Below are positions 23,959 through 32,726 of a DNA stretch of 33,836 nucleotides, piece by piece. The position numbers were made by a program, and so were the translations under genes. The notes beneath the pieces were generated by a model, which saw only the letters and a list, made by a program, of their open reading frames with translations, ran no database searches and was not told the DNA's origin. The stretch comes from Bacteroidales bacterium (lineage in GTDB: Bacteria; Bacteroidota; Bacteroidia; Bacteroidales; Bacteroidaceae). The DNA lies in the NCBI GenBank assembly GCA_004555245.1, contig SFIS01000029.1:1-33836 (forward strand), written 5' to 3'. The stretch's first letter is position 1, and the number at the start of each line of letters is the position of its first letter.

Positions 23959-24090
23959 AACGTGACGGAAACCAACGGTTTACGGCATCAAAAACACTAT
24001 TTAACGTAAACAGACCTTAAAAAATGCTTCGGAAATCTATAAAATCAATAATACAGACAAGCAAAAACGGCGTTTTTAAATTATTCTGAT

Positions 24091-24098
24091 TAATTTTG
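24091..24098 (+). promoter_or_regulatory. Candidate -7 box ahead of the DUF6242 lipoprotein
   Basis: TAATTTTG fits TAnnTTTG and is followed by CA, in an AT-rich gap (24000-24100) after the helicase gene. It would begin transcription near 24105. No clear TTTG was found 19-21 bases upstream. Confidence 0.5.
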
Positions 24099-24171
24099 CA
24101 CAGAATTACGTCCATCATCCAGGCAAATGGAAGTAAAACATGTTTCGACACGCCTCCGCGAGGCAATATCA

Positions 24172-25566
24172 ATGATACAGATGAACAACAGACATTACAT
24201 ACTGGTGTTTCTCGCCGCCTGCATGCTGCTGATGACATCATGTCTGAGCGACGACGAGACGACGGTGACATACTATGATGACGCCGCCATCACGTCGTTC
24301 AGCCTCGGCACGCTCAGCCGCACGCTTCACACGACGAATGCGGCAGGCAAAGATTCAACCTATACGACTTCTGTCGATTGCAGCACCTACGCTTTTGTCA
24401 TCAACCAGCAGCTCGGAATCATATACAACCTTGATTCCCTGCCAGAGGGCACACAGGCTGCCAAGAGCCTCGTCAATGTCACGGCGAAGAACAGCGGATA
24501 CGTCTATCTGAAACACAACGACGGCACTGATTCGCTCAAGATGGTGCAGAACACCGATTCGCTCGACTTCTCTACGCCACGCGTGCTGAGATGCTACGCC
24601 AACGACGGGTCATGGTATCGCGAATACACCGTAGAGGTGAGGGTTCACAACGAGAAGGATTCCACATTCTACTGGAACGAGAAAAAAGCCAGCGAAGCCA
24701 TTGCGAGGCTCGAGGATATGCGCGGCATGTCTTTCAAGAACAGCATTGTGGCATACGGCATGGCCGGAGGCAAGGCGGTGGCGGTAGCGACTGACCAGAA
24801 CGACGGCAACAACTGGCGCAGCCTGACGCTGCCGGAGGCGGGACGCATTTCAATCACCACAACGGCTGACGTGGCTTACCTGCTCACCGACAACGGCAAT
24901 GTCTTCACATCGACAGACCTCAACACGTGGACACAGACAGCAGCAATGACGGGGCTGAAGCAACTCGTGGCTGCATCAAAGACTGAAGTCTATGCCATCG
25001 CCGACAACGGGACACTGCAGAAATCAACTGACAACGGCGCGTCATGGAGTGCGGACGACATCGATTCGCCGGCTGCATTCCTGCCAAACGCTGACATATC
25101 GGGCTTCGCAGTGCCTACGAAGACGAACAGTGACATTGAGAAGATTTACCTCTTCGGAAACAGATACGACAACGGCACCGTGACGTGTAACATCTGGACA
25201 AAGACTGTTGACAGCTCCGACCATGCGCTCCGCCTGCCGTGGATGTACCAGCCTTTTGGGACTGACACATGGCATCACGCACCGACGATTGACCATCTCA
25301 CCGTCATACCATACGCTGACCGCCTGCTCCTCATGGGAGGCGAGGGTGTAGGCGAATGCACGCTGAAGGCTTTTGAACATACCTACCACTCGATGGACAA
25401 CGGACTGAACTGGTGGCAGACAGAGATCATCACACTGCCGGAAGGCTTCAGCAGCAGCCCCACGTCGTTTGCCATGGTTGCAGACAACAACCGCCACGTA
25501 TGGCTGATGTGCGGCTCGACGGGCAAGGTATGGAGAGGATACCTCAGCAACGTGGCGTGGCAATAA
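24172..25566 (+). CDS. DUF6242-type surface lipoprotein with Asp-box propeller repeats
   Basis: The product has 464 residues from 24172. A lipoprotein signal peptide ends at LMTSC; the Cys is followed by LSDDE, which fits the acidic lipoprotein export signal that sends Bacteroidetes lipoproteins to the cell surface. The C-terminal two-thirds holds Asp-box motifs (STDNGASW, SMDNGLNWW and a weaker STDLNTW), marking a beta-propeller as in sialidases and photosystem assembly proteins. The frame is open to 24127, but 24172 has a GAGG upstream and gives a normal signal peptide; 24181 is also possible. No enzymatic residues are evident, so ligand binding is more likely than catalysis. Confidence 0.8.
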   Translation: MIQMNNRHYILVFLAACMLLMTSCLSDDETTVTYYDDAAITSFSLGTLSRTLHTTNAAGKDSTYTTSVDCSTYAFVINQQLGIIYNLDSLPEGTQAAKSLVNVTAKNSGYVYLKHNDGTDSLKMVQNTDSLDFSTPRVLRCYANDGSWYREYTVEVRVHNEKDSTFYWNEKKASEAIARLEDMRGMSFKNSIVAYGMAGGKAVAVATDQNDGNNWRSLTLPEAGRISITTTADVAYLLTDNGNVFTSTDLNTWTQTAAMTGLKQLVAASKTEVYAIADNGTLQKSTDNGASWSADDIDSPAAFLPNADISGFAVPTKTNSDIEKIYLFGNRYDNGTVTCNIWTKTVDSSDHALRLPWMYQPFGTDTWHHAPTIDHLTVIPYADRLLLMGGEGVGECTLKAFEHTYHSMDNGLNWWQTEIITLPEGFSSSPTSFAMVADNNRHVWLMCGSTGKVWRGYLSNVAWQ

Positions 25567-25605
25567 GCGCAGGGCACACAGGCAGCCCCACCTTCAATGC
25601 CCGTA

Positions 25606-25626
25606 TTCTTCGACCAGGTCGAAGAA
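25606..25626. promoter_or_regulatory. Perfect 21-bp palindrome ahead of the PorG-like gene
   Basis: TTCTTCGACC and GGTCGAAGAA flank a single central A. The dyad is perfect over ten base pairs per side. As RNA it folds to a 9-bp stem with a 3-base loop, but no T-run follows. It could be a dimeric repressor operator or an mRNA hairpin in the 128-base gap between the lipoprotein gene and the outer-membrane block. Confidence 0.55.
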
Positions 25627-25694
25627 CACCAGACCACACACCGCCCATGCCAGACAGCCACACACTGTCCACTGTCCTTCAAACACATCAGCCC

Positions 25695-26390
25695 ATGCCC
25701 ACCATACTCAGCAAAACAGCCATCATAATCAGCATCCTCATCGCCTCCATAACAACGGCAGAGGCACAGGACGACCCTCTCTACAAACGAGAGATAGGCA
25801 TCGGAGTGGGCATGACAAACTATCTCGGCGATTTCAACGGCTCGCTGACAAAAGGCATGAAGCCGCAGGTGAACCTTGTCTTCAGACATAACTTCTCGCC
25901 ATACAGCGGACTGAAAATCGACGCCTCGTACTGCAAAATCGAGGGAAGCAGCGCAAACAGCACGTCATACTATCCCGAATACGCCGACGCACCCTACACC
26001 TTCAGCCGCAACCTGATGGACCTTAACGTCAGCTACGAATACAACTTCTGGCCCTACGGTACAGGACGCGACTACCGCGGCGCAGTGCGGTGTACGCCGT
26101 ATATCTCACTCGGACTGGGTGCGACACTCGCGACAGGAGAGGGAGAAAGCACGGCAACGGCAAACCTGCCGTTAGGATTCGGCGTGAAATACAAGGCCAC
26201 ACGACGGCTGAACATCGCACTCGAATGGACCTTCCACCCTTCGGCGAGCGACAAGCTCGACGGGGCTGAAGCACCACTCGGCATCGAGAGCACGGGCATC
26301 TTTAAGAACACGGACTGCTACTCATCGCTCCGCCTCATGCTCACATACAGCTTCTCGCAAAGATGCAAGACGTGCAACAAGGACTACTGA
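25695..26390 (+). CDS. PorG-like outer-membrane beta-barrel protein (DUF6089)
   Basis: The product has 231 residues from the ATG at 25695, which begins a signal peptide ending near TTAEAQ (residue 25). The rest is a small beta-barrel with the DUF6089 hallmarks: IGIGVGMTNYLGDFNG near residue 34 and a closing LRLMLTYSF. Porphyromonas PorG, of this family, belongs to the type IX secretion apparatus, but members also occur in species with little evidence of that system, so the role here is uncertain. The position directly before uppS and bamA is the usual one in Bacteroidales. The frame extends upstream to 25413 only as overlap with the lipoprotein gene. Confidence 0.82.
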   Translation: MPTILSKTAIIISILIASITTAEAQDDPLYKREIGIGVGMTNYLGDFNGSLTKGMKPQVNLVFRHNFSPYSGLKIDASYCKIEGSSANSTSYYPEYADAPYTFSRNLMDLNVSYEYNFWPYGTGRDYRGAVRCTPYISLGLGATLATGEGESTATANLPLGFGVKYKATRRLNIALEWTFHPSASDKLDGAEAPLGIESTGIFKNTDCYSSLRLMLTYSFSQRCKTCNKDY

Positions 26391-26458
26391 GATTGCCCGA
26401 CACCGCACGCCGGACAGCATCAAGACATACAGCACACTGTTTCACACAGCAGAAAGAT

Positions 26459-27190
26459 ATGCAAAAAGACATCATACCACAACATATAGCCATCATCATG
26501 GACGGAAACGGCAGATGGGCGACGGAGAGAGGAAAGCCTCGCTCCTACGGACACCAGGCCGGGGTGGAGAGCATCACACGCATCGCAAGCGAATGTGCAA
26601 GGATTGGCGTGAAATACCTGACCGTCTATGCCTTCTCGACTGAGAACTGGAACCGTCCCGTTGACGAGGTCTCCGCACTCATGGGACTTGTCCTCACAGC
26701 CCTCGAAGAGAAGATATTCATGGCTAACGACATACGCTTCAAGGTCATAGGCGACCGCTCGAGAATGCCGGAAGAGGTGAACCGGAAACTCGCAGAGGTG
26801 GAAGAACACACCGCGCATAACAGCCGCATGGTGCTCACCGCAGCACTCAGCTACTCGAGCAAATGGGAACTGACGGCTGCTGTGAGAGACATCGCAGAAC
26901 AGGTGAAGGCTGGAAACATCGCCATCGACGACATCAGCGACAACACCATAGACTGCCACCTGCAGACTGCCGGCATGCCAGACCCCGACCTGCTCATACG
27001 CACCGGAGGAGAACTGCGCATCTCCAACTACCTGCTATGGCAGATAGCCTATTCAGAACTTTACTTCTGCGACACATACTGGCCGGACTTCAACGAGGCT
27101 GAACTGCACAAAGCCATAGAGAGCTACGCCAAAAGACAGAGGCGGTACGGCAAGACGGAAGAACAGGTGGAGGCGGAAGAAAACGCATGA
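26459..27190 (+). CDS. uppS: Undecaprenyl (isoprenyl) diphosphate synthase
   Basis: This cis-prenyltransferase extends farnesyl diphosphate with isopentenyl diphosphate to the C55 lipid carrier for cell-wall and glycan synthesis. The 243-residue protein has MDGNGRWA (residues 14-21, catalytic Asp15), the FSTENWNRP motif near residue 75, and the C-terminal RTGGELRISNYLLWQ. The ATG at 26459 is preferred over 26363 because an AGAAAG purine run precedes it and the N-terminus then has the family's length. Confidence 0.96.
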   Translation: MQKDIIPQHIAIIMDGNGRWATERGKPRSYGHQAGVESITRIASECARIGVKYLTVYAFSTENWNRPVDEVSALMGLVLTALEEKIFMANDIRFKVIGDRSRMPEEVNRKLAEVEEHTAHNSRMVLTAALSYSSKWELTAAVRDIAEQVKAGNIAIDDISDNTIDCHLQTAGMPDPDLLIRTGGELRISNYLLWQIAYSELYFCDTYWPDFNEAELHKAIESYAKRQRRYGKTEEQVEAEENA

Positions 27191-27271
27191 CAGACAGCTG
27201 AAGACACCACAAGGCGCACCGGAACCTCCGAAACAGCCTTACGAAAAGAACATAACAGCACAATATAACGA

Positions 27272-29890
27272 ATGACACTCTACAAGAGAATAATCATCCT
27301 GACAATGGCAGTCATGTTGCTGCAGACGCTCGCCGTCACAGCACAGGACAAGATTGTTGACCCGGACGTCTCATACATCGGCAACCCGCGAGAGGTGAGA
27401 ATAGGCGGACTGGCGGTCTCGGGTATAGAAGGCTACGAAGACTATATGCTGCTCAGCATCTCCGGCCTCTCTGTCGGACAACGCATACAGCTGCCCGGCT
27501 CGGAGATAACAAACGCCGTGAAGAGATACTGGAGACACGGACTCTTCTCTGACGTGAAGATTACGGCTGACTCGCTCGTCGGAGACAAGGTCTATCTACA
27601 TGTCTTCCTCAAGTCCAGACCGCGTGTCTCTACCATCAACTACATCGGACTGAAGAAGTCAGAACGAGAGGACATGGAGCAGAAACTCGGCCTCATGAAG
27701 GGTGCGCAAATCACGCCGAACATGATTTCGAGAGCCAAGGTGCTGGCAAAGAAATACTTTGACGACAAAGGCTTCAACAACGCAGAGATAAACATACGTC
27801 AACGCGACGATGTGACGGAGAAGAACATGGTGATTCTCGATGTCGAAATCGACAAGAAAGAGAAGATGAAAATCCACGAGATCACCATCGTCGGAAACGA
27901 CAAGATGCCTCTGAAGAAAATCAAGGGTACGCTCTTCACCAAGGGCGCGCTGACAAAGACAAACGAGGCGGGAAAGTTCTACTCCTTCTTCAAGGCGAAG
28001 AAATACACTCCCGAACGATATAAGGAAGACAAGCAGAACCTCATAGAGAAATACAACGAATACGGCTATCGCGACGCACGCATCGTAGCCGACAGCGTCT
28101 CGCCCTACGACGACAAGCACGTCAATGTCTTCATACAGGTCGATGAGGGACAGAAATACTACGTCCGCAACATCAAATGGGTGGGCAACACGGTATATAA
28201 CACCGAGCAGCTCTCTAATGTCCTCGGCATGGAGAAAGGCGACGTGTATAACCAGAAACTCATACAGAAACGCCTCTCGAGCGACGAGGATGCCGTCGGA
28301 AACATGTACTGGAACCAGGGCTACATCTTCTACCGCCTCGACCCCACAGAGGTCAACATCGTAGGAGACTCCATCGACCTCGAGATGCGCATCGTAGAGG
28401 GCAACCAGGCACATATCAACCGCGTCCTCATCAACGGCAACGACCGCGTATATGAGAAGGTCATCAGACGCGAGCTGAGGACAAAGCCGGGCGACCTCTT
28501 CTCCAAAGAATCCATCGATCGTACGGCACGCGAGCTGGCTTCAATGGGACATTTCGACCCGGAACAGATAAAGCCGGACATCAAACCCGACTATGAGAAC
28601 GGCACGGTTGACCTCGGATGGGACCTCGTCTCCAAATCCAACGACCAGGTGGAACTCTCGCTCGGCTGGGGACAGACTGGTGTCATAGGCCGCGTGGGCT
28701 TGAAGCTGAACAACTTCTCTATGGCTAACCTGTTCAACAAGAACAAGGAGCACCGCGGAATAATGCCTATCGGCGACGGCGAGACACTCTCTATCGGCGC
28801 ACAGACAAACGGCACATACTACCAGTCGTACAACATCAGCTACGGAACAGGATGGTTCGGAGGCAAACGCCCGGTACAGTTCAACATCGGAGCCTTCTTC
28901 TCAAGACAGACCGACGTCTCCTCTACCTACTACAACAGTGCCTACATGAACAACTACTTTAACTTTCTCTACGGTTATGGCAGTTCGAACAACAGCATCG
29001 AGAACTACTACGACCCCGACCAGTATATCCAGCTCTTCGGCGCAAGCATAGGATGGGGCAAGCGTCTGCGTTGGCCCGACGACTATTTCCAGCTCTCGCT
29101 CTCGCTCTCATACACACGCTATATGCTGAGCAAGTGGAACTACTTCCTCATCAACACCGGCAACTGCAACAACCTGAACCTCGGCATTGCGCTGACGCGC
29201 CAATCTACGGACAACCCTCTCTTCCCGCGCCGCGGCTCGGAGTTCGAACTTTCTGTCACTCTCACACCGCCCTGGTCGCTCTTCGACAATAAAGACTACA
29301 AGAACCTTGCAAACAACGCTCTATCTGCCACATATCAGGACGAGCTTCAGGAGAAGTACCGCTGGATAGAATACCACAAGTGGAAATTCAAGTCCAAGAC
29401 CTACACTGCGCTCACCAACGGAGCCAAGTGCTTTGTCCTCATGACACGTGTTGAGCTTGGCATCCTCGGCTCCTACAACAAATACAAGAAGTCGCCCTTC
29501 GAGACATACTATATGGGCGGCGACGGCATGTCGGGCTATTCCACGACGTATGCAGAGGAGACCATCGGCCTGCGCGGCTACGAGAACGGCTCCCTCACGC
29601 CAAGCGGCGCATCGGGCTATGCCTACGACCGCTTCGCCGTCGAGCTGCGCTACCCCTTCCTCCTCGGCAACACCACCATCTACGGCCTCGCTTTTGCTGA
29701 AGGCGGCAACGCATGGACAGAGCCCAAGAAGCTCAACCCGTTTGACATGAAACGTTCGGCTGGCGTCGGTGTCAGAATATTCCTCCCTATGGTGGGCCTC
29801 ATGGGCATCGACTGGGCGTATGGCTTCGACAAAGTCTATGGAACAAAAGGCGGGTCGCAGTTCCACTTCATTCTCGGACAGGAATTCTAA
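27272..29890 (+). CDS. bamA: Outer-membrane protein assembly factor BamA
   Basis: The protein has 872 residues: a signal peptide ending near VTAQ (residue 25), five POTRA domains over about residues 42-455, then an Omp85 beta-barrel to the C-terminus. The lid-loop motif LRGYENG lies near residue 765, and the last residue is Phe, as in barrel assembly signals. BamA inserts and folds outer-membrane barrels. It is longer than the 810-residue Escherichia coli protein, as is common in Bacteroidetes. Periplasmic chaperone genes follow directly. Confidence 0.96.
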   Translation: MTLYKRIIILTMAVMLLQTLAVTAQDKIVDPDVSYIGNPREVRIGGLAVSGIEGYEDYMLLSISGLSVGQRIQLPGSEITNAVKRYWRHGLFSDVKITADSLVGDKVYLHVFLKSRPRVSTINYIGLKKSEREDMEQKLGLMKGAQITPNMISRAKVLAKKYFDDKGFNNAEINIRQRDDVTEKNMVILDVEIDKKEKMKIHEITIVGNDKMPLKKIKGTLFTKGALTKTNEAGKFYSFFKAKKYTPERYKEDKQNLIEKYNEYGYRDARIVADSVSPYDDKHVNVFIQVDEGQKYYVRNIKWVGNTVYNTEQLSNVLGMEKGDVYNQKLIQKRLSSDEDAVGNMYWNQGYIFYRLDPTEVNIVGDSIDLEMRIVEGNQAHINRVLINGNDRVYEKVIRRELRTKPGDLFSKESIDRTARELASMGHFDPEQIKPDIKPDYENGTVDLGWDLVSKSNDQVELSLGWGQTGVIGRVGLKLNNFSMANLFNKNKEHRGIMPIGDGETLSIGAQTNGTYYQSYNISYGTGWFGGKRPVQFNIGAFFSRQTDVSSTYYNSAYMNNYFNFLYGYGSSNNSIENYYDPDQYIQLFGASIGWGKRLRWPDDYFQLSLSLSYTRYMLSKWNYFLINTGNCNNLNLGIALTRQSTDNPLFPRRGSEFELSVTLTPPWSLFDNKDYKNLANNALSATYQDELQEKYRWIEYHKWKFKSKTYTALTNGAKCFVLMTRVELGILGSYNKYKKSPFETYYMGGDGMSGYSTTYAEETIGLRGYENGSLTPSGASGYAYDRFAVELRYPFLLGNTTIYGLAFAEGGNAWTEPKKLNPFDMKRSAGVGVRIFLPMVGLMGIDWAYGFDKVYGTKGGSQFHFILGQEF

Positions 29891-29931
29891 AGCGATATAC
29901 ATTGTTCAACAATTTCAAAAACCAATCAAGC

Positions 29932-30456
29932 ATGAACAGGAAAATGAAATCAGTTATCATCGCCGTCGCGGCTCTCTTCGCATGTACGGCAACAGCCTCG
30001 GCACAGAAGTACGCACTCATGGACATGGAGTATATCCTTAAGAACATCCCCGCCTACGAGCGTGCCAACGAGCAACTCGAACAGGTGAGCAAGAAATGGG
30101 AGGCTGAGGTAGAGGCCCTCAACACAGAGGCACAGACCATGTACAAGAACTACCAGAACGAAGTCGTCTTCCTGTCGCAAGAGCAGAAACGCGACCGTCA
30201 GGAAGCCATCATGAAGAAAGAGAAGCAGGCTGCAGAACTCAAACAGAAGTATTTCAGCCCCGAGGGTGAGCTGTACAAGAAGCGCGAAGCGCTCATGAAC
30301 CCCATACAGGACGAGATATACAACGCAGTGAAAGAGATTGCAGAATACCGAGGCTTCTCGCTCGTCATCGACCGTTCAAGCAACAGCGGCATAATCTACG
30401 GCTCCACGAAAGTAGATATCTCGAACGAGGTGCTGCAGAAACTCGGCTATCAATGA
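29932..30456 (+). CDS. Skp/OmpH family periplasmic chaperone (first copy)
   Basis: The product has 174 residues from the ATG at 29932 (29902 and 29944 are alternatives). A signal peptide ends at ATASAQ; the mature part starts KYALMDMEYILKNIPAY and then forms a long charged coiled-coil (about residues 40-115), like the tentacles of Skp. The C-terminal beta segment holds FSLVIDRS and GIIYG. Skp-type trimers carry unfolded outer-membrane proteins to BamA, which fits the position 41 bases downstream of bamA. Confidence 0.9.
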   Translation: MNRKMKSVIIAVAALFACTATASAQKYALMDMEYILKNIPAYERANEQLEQVSKKWEAEVEALNTEAQTMYKNYQNEVVFLSQEQKRDRQEAIMKKEKQAAELKQKYFSPEGELYKKREALMNPIQDEIYNAVKEIAEYRGFSLVIDRSSNSGIIYGSTKVDISNEVLQKLGYQ

Positions 30457-30537
30457 CAGCAGCACACAGTGCGGAAAACCGCCTGACAGACCACCGCAAA
30501 CAACAAAACAAATAATCCATACAGTAAAACAACGAAA

Positions 30538-31044
30538 ATGAAAAAGATTATCTTGATGCTCTTGGCATTCATGCCAATGGCAATGATGGCACAGAACGCC
30601 AAATTCGGACACCTTGACACACAGTCGATCATGCAGTCGATGCCTGATTTCATCAAAGCACGCGGCGAGATAGAAGCAGAGCAGAAGCAGTACGAGAACG
30701 AGCTGCAGGAGATGCAGAAAGAACTTCAGACAAAAGCCGAGAAATACGAGAAGGAGAAGGCGACTATGAACGCTACGACACAGCAGCAGACAGAACAGTC
30801 GCTGCAGGAGATGTATCAGAAAATCCAGCAGGCCTATCAGGACAACCAGCAGAAGATACAGAAGTCTATGCAGGAGAAGATGATGCCTATCCAGACAAAG
30901 ATTCAGAACGCCATAAAGGCTGTCGGAAAGGCCGGAAACTATGTCTATATCATGGACATCACAGCCGGAATACCATACATCAGCGAGACACTTAGCAAGG
31001 ATGTTTCCGCAGAGGTGAAGGCTGAACTCAACAAGATGAAATAA
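30538..31044 (+). CDS. Skp/OmpH family periplasmic chaperone (second copy)
   Basis: The 168-residue protein has a Met-rich signal peptide ending MMAQ (residue 19). A mature start NAKFGHLDTQSIMQSMPDF follows, and then a very Gln/Glu/Lys-rich coiled-coil (about residues 40-115). The core ends with GNYVYIMDITAGIPYI. It lies 81 bases after the first copy and shares its layout but little exact sequence. The terminator-like hairpin at 31136-31183 follows it, so the bamA-led transcript may end here. Confidence 0.9.
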   Translation: MKKIILMLLAFMPMAMMAQNAKFGHLDTQSIMQSMPDFIKARGEIEAEQKQYENELQEMQKELQTKAEKYEKEKATMNATTQQQTEQSLQEMYQKIQQAYQDNQQKIQKSMQEKMMPIQTKIQNAIKAVGKAGNYVYIMDITAGIPYISETLSKDVSAEVKAELNKMK

Positions 31045-31135
31045 CCGTCGCCCCTCTTGCCGTCGGCAGGAGAGAGGCGGAGCGTATGCCGGAAAGCATT
31101 TGCCGGCATCCGCGACATACAGTAAAGACATAGAC

Positions 31136-31183
31136 AACGGGGACATCAGTACAGCTTCAGTGCCGTGCCGGTGTCCCCGTTTT
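31136..31183 (+). terminator. Rho-independent-like terminator between the second and third Skp-like genes
   Basis: AACGGGGACA (31136-31145) pairs with TGTCCCCGTT (31172-31181), and a TTTT run spans 31180-31183. The loop is 26 bases and partly structured. It lies in a 212-base gap that also holds a smaller hairpin, ATGCCGG/CCGGCAT (31086-31109), and an imperfect one just after the stop of the second copy. No TAnnTTTG promoter was found between it and the next gene. Confidence 0.6.
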
Positions 31184-31256
31184 CACAAGCCGGAGACGTT
31201 GCAGGCACACACCCGCCGCCGCACGTCGCACAGACAACCCCCAAACCCACCACAGC

Positions 31257-31790
31257 ATGCAAAGCAAGAAACTCCTACACACAGCATTCGCCACGGCTCT
31301 CATCGCCGTCATCGCCCTCTTCTCGCCCGCCACAGCGACGGCACAGGTTAAGATAGGCTATTTCAGCAACGAGGCGGCATTGAAGGCGGCGCCCGAGTAC
31401 GAGACGGCGCAGCATGACCTGCAGCGTCTGCGCGAGCAATACGATAAAGAGATGAAACGCGCCGAGAACGACTTCAACGCGAAGTACGAAGACTTTCTCG
31501 AGAGCGTCAACTCCCTTGCGCCCTCCATCCGCCGCAAGCGCCAGACCGAGCTCCAGCAGTTTATGGAAGGCAACATCCGCTTCCGCGAAGAGGCACGCCG
31601 GCTGTTGCGACAGGCAGAGAAAGATGCCATGGCGCCCATCCAGCAGCGTGTGAACAACACGGTGCGCCTCATAGCCGCTGAACAGGGCTACGACATCATC
31701 CTCAACACCGACAGCAATGCCGTCCCCTTCATCTCGTCTGTCATCAGCGAAGACATCAACGCCCTCGTGCAGACGGCTCTCACAAAATAA
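31257..31790 (+). CDS. Skp/OmpH family periplasmic chaperone (third copy)
   Basis: The 177-residue protein has a signal peptide ending TATAQ (residue 29). A mature start VKIGYFSNEAALKAAPEYE is followed by a coiled-coil of charged residues (about 45-120) that is richer in Arg than in the other copies. The closing segment is GYDIILNTDSNAVPFISS. It is separated from the second copy by a terminator-like hairpin and sits 21 bases ahead of murI, so it may belong to a different transcript from bamA. Confidence 0.9.
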   Translation: MQSKKLLHTAFATALIAVIALFSPATATAQVKIGYFSNEAALKAAPEYETAQHDLQRLREQYDKEMKRAENDFNAKYEDFLESVNSLAPSIRRKRQTELQQFMEGNIRFREEARRLLRQAEKDAMAPIQQRVNNTVRLIAAEQGYDIILNTDSNAVPFISSVISEDINALVQTALTK

Positions 31791-31811
31791 AGAAAACTGT
31801 TTTCTTCAGTT

Positions 31812-32633
31812 ATGACAAGTCCTATCGGCATATTCGATTCCGGCTATGGCGGCCTGACAGTTCTTCAGGGCTTACGCTCCCGCCTGCCAGAGTACGACTA
31901 CCTGTACCTCGGCGACAACGCACGCGCTCCTTACGGCTCGCGTTCGTTCGATGTTGTCTATGAGTTCACGCGTCAGGCAGTGCTGAAGCTTTTCGACCTC
32001 GGCTGCCACCTTGTCATACTCGGCTGCAACACCGCGTCAGCCAAGGCACTGCGCACGATACAGCAGACAGACCTGCCGCGTTACGATGCCTCGCGGCGCG
32101 TCCTTGGCGTCATCCGCCCCACCGTCGAGCAGATAGGCAGTATCACCAAGTCGAGACACGTGGGCTATGTCGCTACGGAAGGCACGGTGCGTTCGTGCAG
32201 CTACGAGCTTGAGATAGCGAAGTTCTTCCCCGACATCACCGTGACGGGACAGGCGTGTCCGCTATGGGCAGCCATCGTCGAGGCGGGCGAGGCGGGCACG
32301 GACGGCGCAGACTATTTCGTTCGGAAACGCATCACGCAGCTCTTCAGCCGCGACCCGGACATCGACACGCTCATCCTGGGATGCACACACTATCCTCTTC
32401 TCATCAGCTCCATAGAGCGGGCGGTGCCTGAAGGCACACGCATCGTGGCGCAGGGAGAGCTGGTGGTGAACAGCCTGAAAGACTATTTCAGGCGCCATCC
32501 CGACATGGACCGCCGCTGCACGAAGCACGGCACGGTGCGCTTCATGACGACGGAGAACCCCGCAAGGTTCAAGGAGTGCGCACAGATTTTCCTCAACAGC
32601 AACATCGAGGTAGAGCATGTCGATCTCGTGTAG
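31812..32633 (+). CDS. murI: Glutamate racemase
   Basis: MurI makes D-glutamate for peptidoglycan precursors. The 273-residue protein has IGIFDSGYGGLTVL at residues 5-18 (Asp9, Ser10), the first catalytic Cys72 in GCNTASA and the second, Cys191, in LGCTHYPLL. The spacing is normal for the family. The 21-base gap from the third Skp-like gene includes a small AGAAAA/TTTTCT hairpin, and A-rich bases serve as the ribosome-binding region. Confidence 0.96.
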   Translation: MTSPIGIFDSGYGGLTVLQGLRSRLPEYDYLYLGDNARAPYGSRSFDVVYEFTRQAVLKLFDLGCHLVILGCNTASAKALRTIQQTDLPRYDASRRVLGVIRPTVEQIGSITKSRHVGYVATEGTVRSCSYELEIAKFFPDITVTGQACPLWAAIVEAGEAGTDGADYFVRKRITQLFSRDPDIDTLILGCTHYPLLISSIERAVPEGTRIVAQGELVVNSLKDYFRRHPDMDRRCTKHGTVRFMTTENPARFKECAQIFLNSNIEVEHVDLV

Positions 32634-32726
32634 CGGGACACGAACGAGACCAACGCCCCTTCTCACGTCAGCAGGACACACACACCCGCAACACACGCAC
32701 CCCACCCTACCCCCATACGCATATAT

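Noticed and set aside
24063..24077. AAAAAC/GTTTTT hairpin after the helicase gene
   Set aside because: The stem is almost all A-T with a 3-base loop and lies over 100 bases from the stop; too weak to call a terminator.
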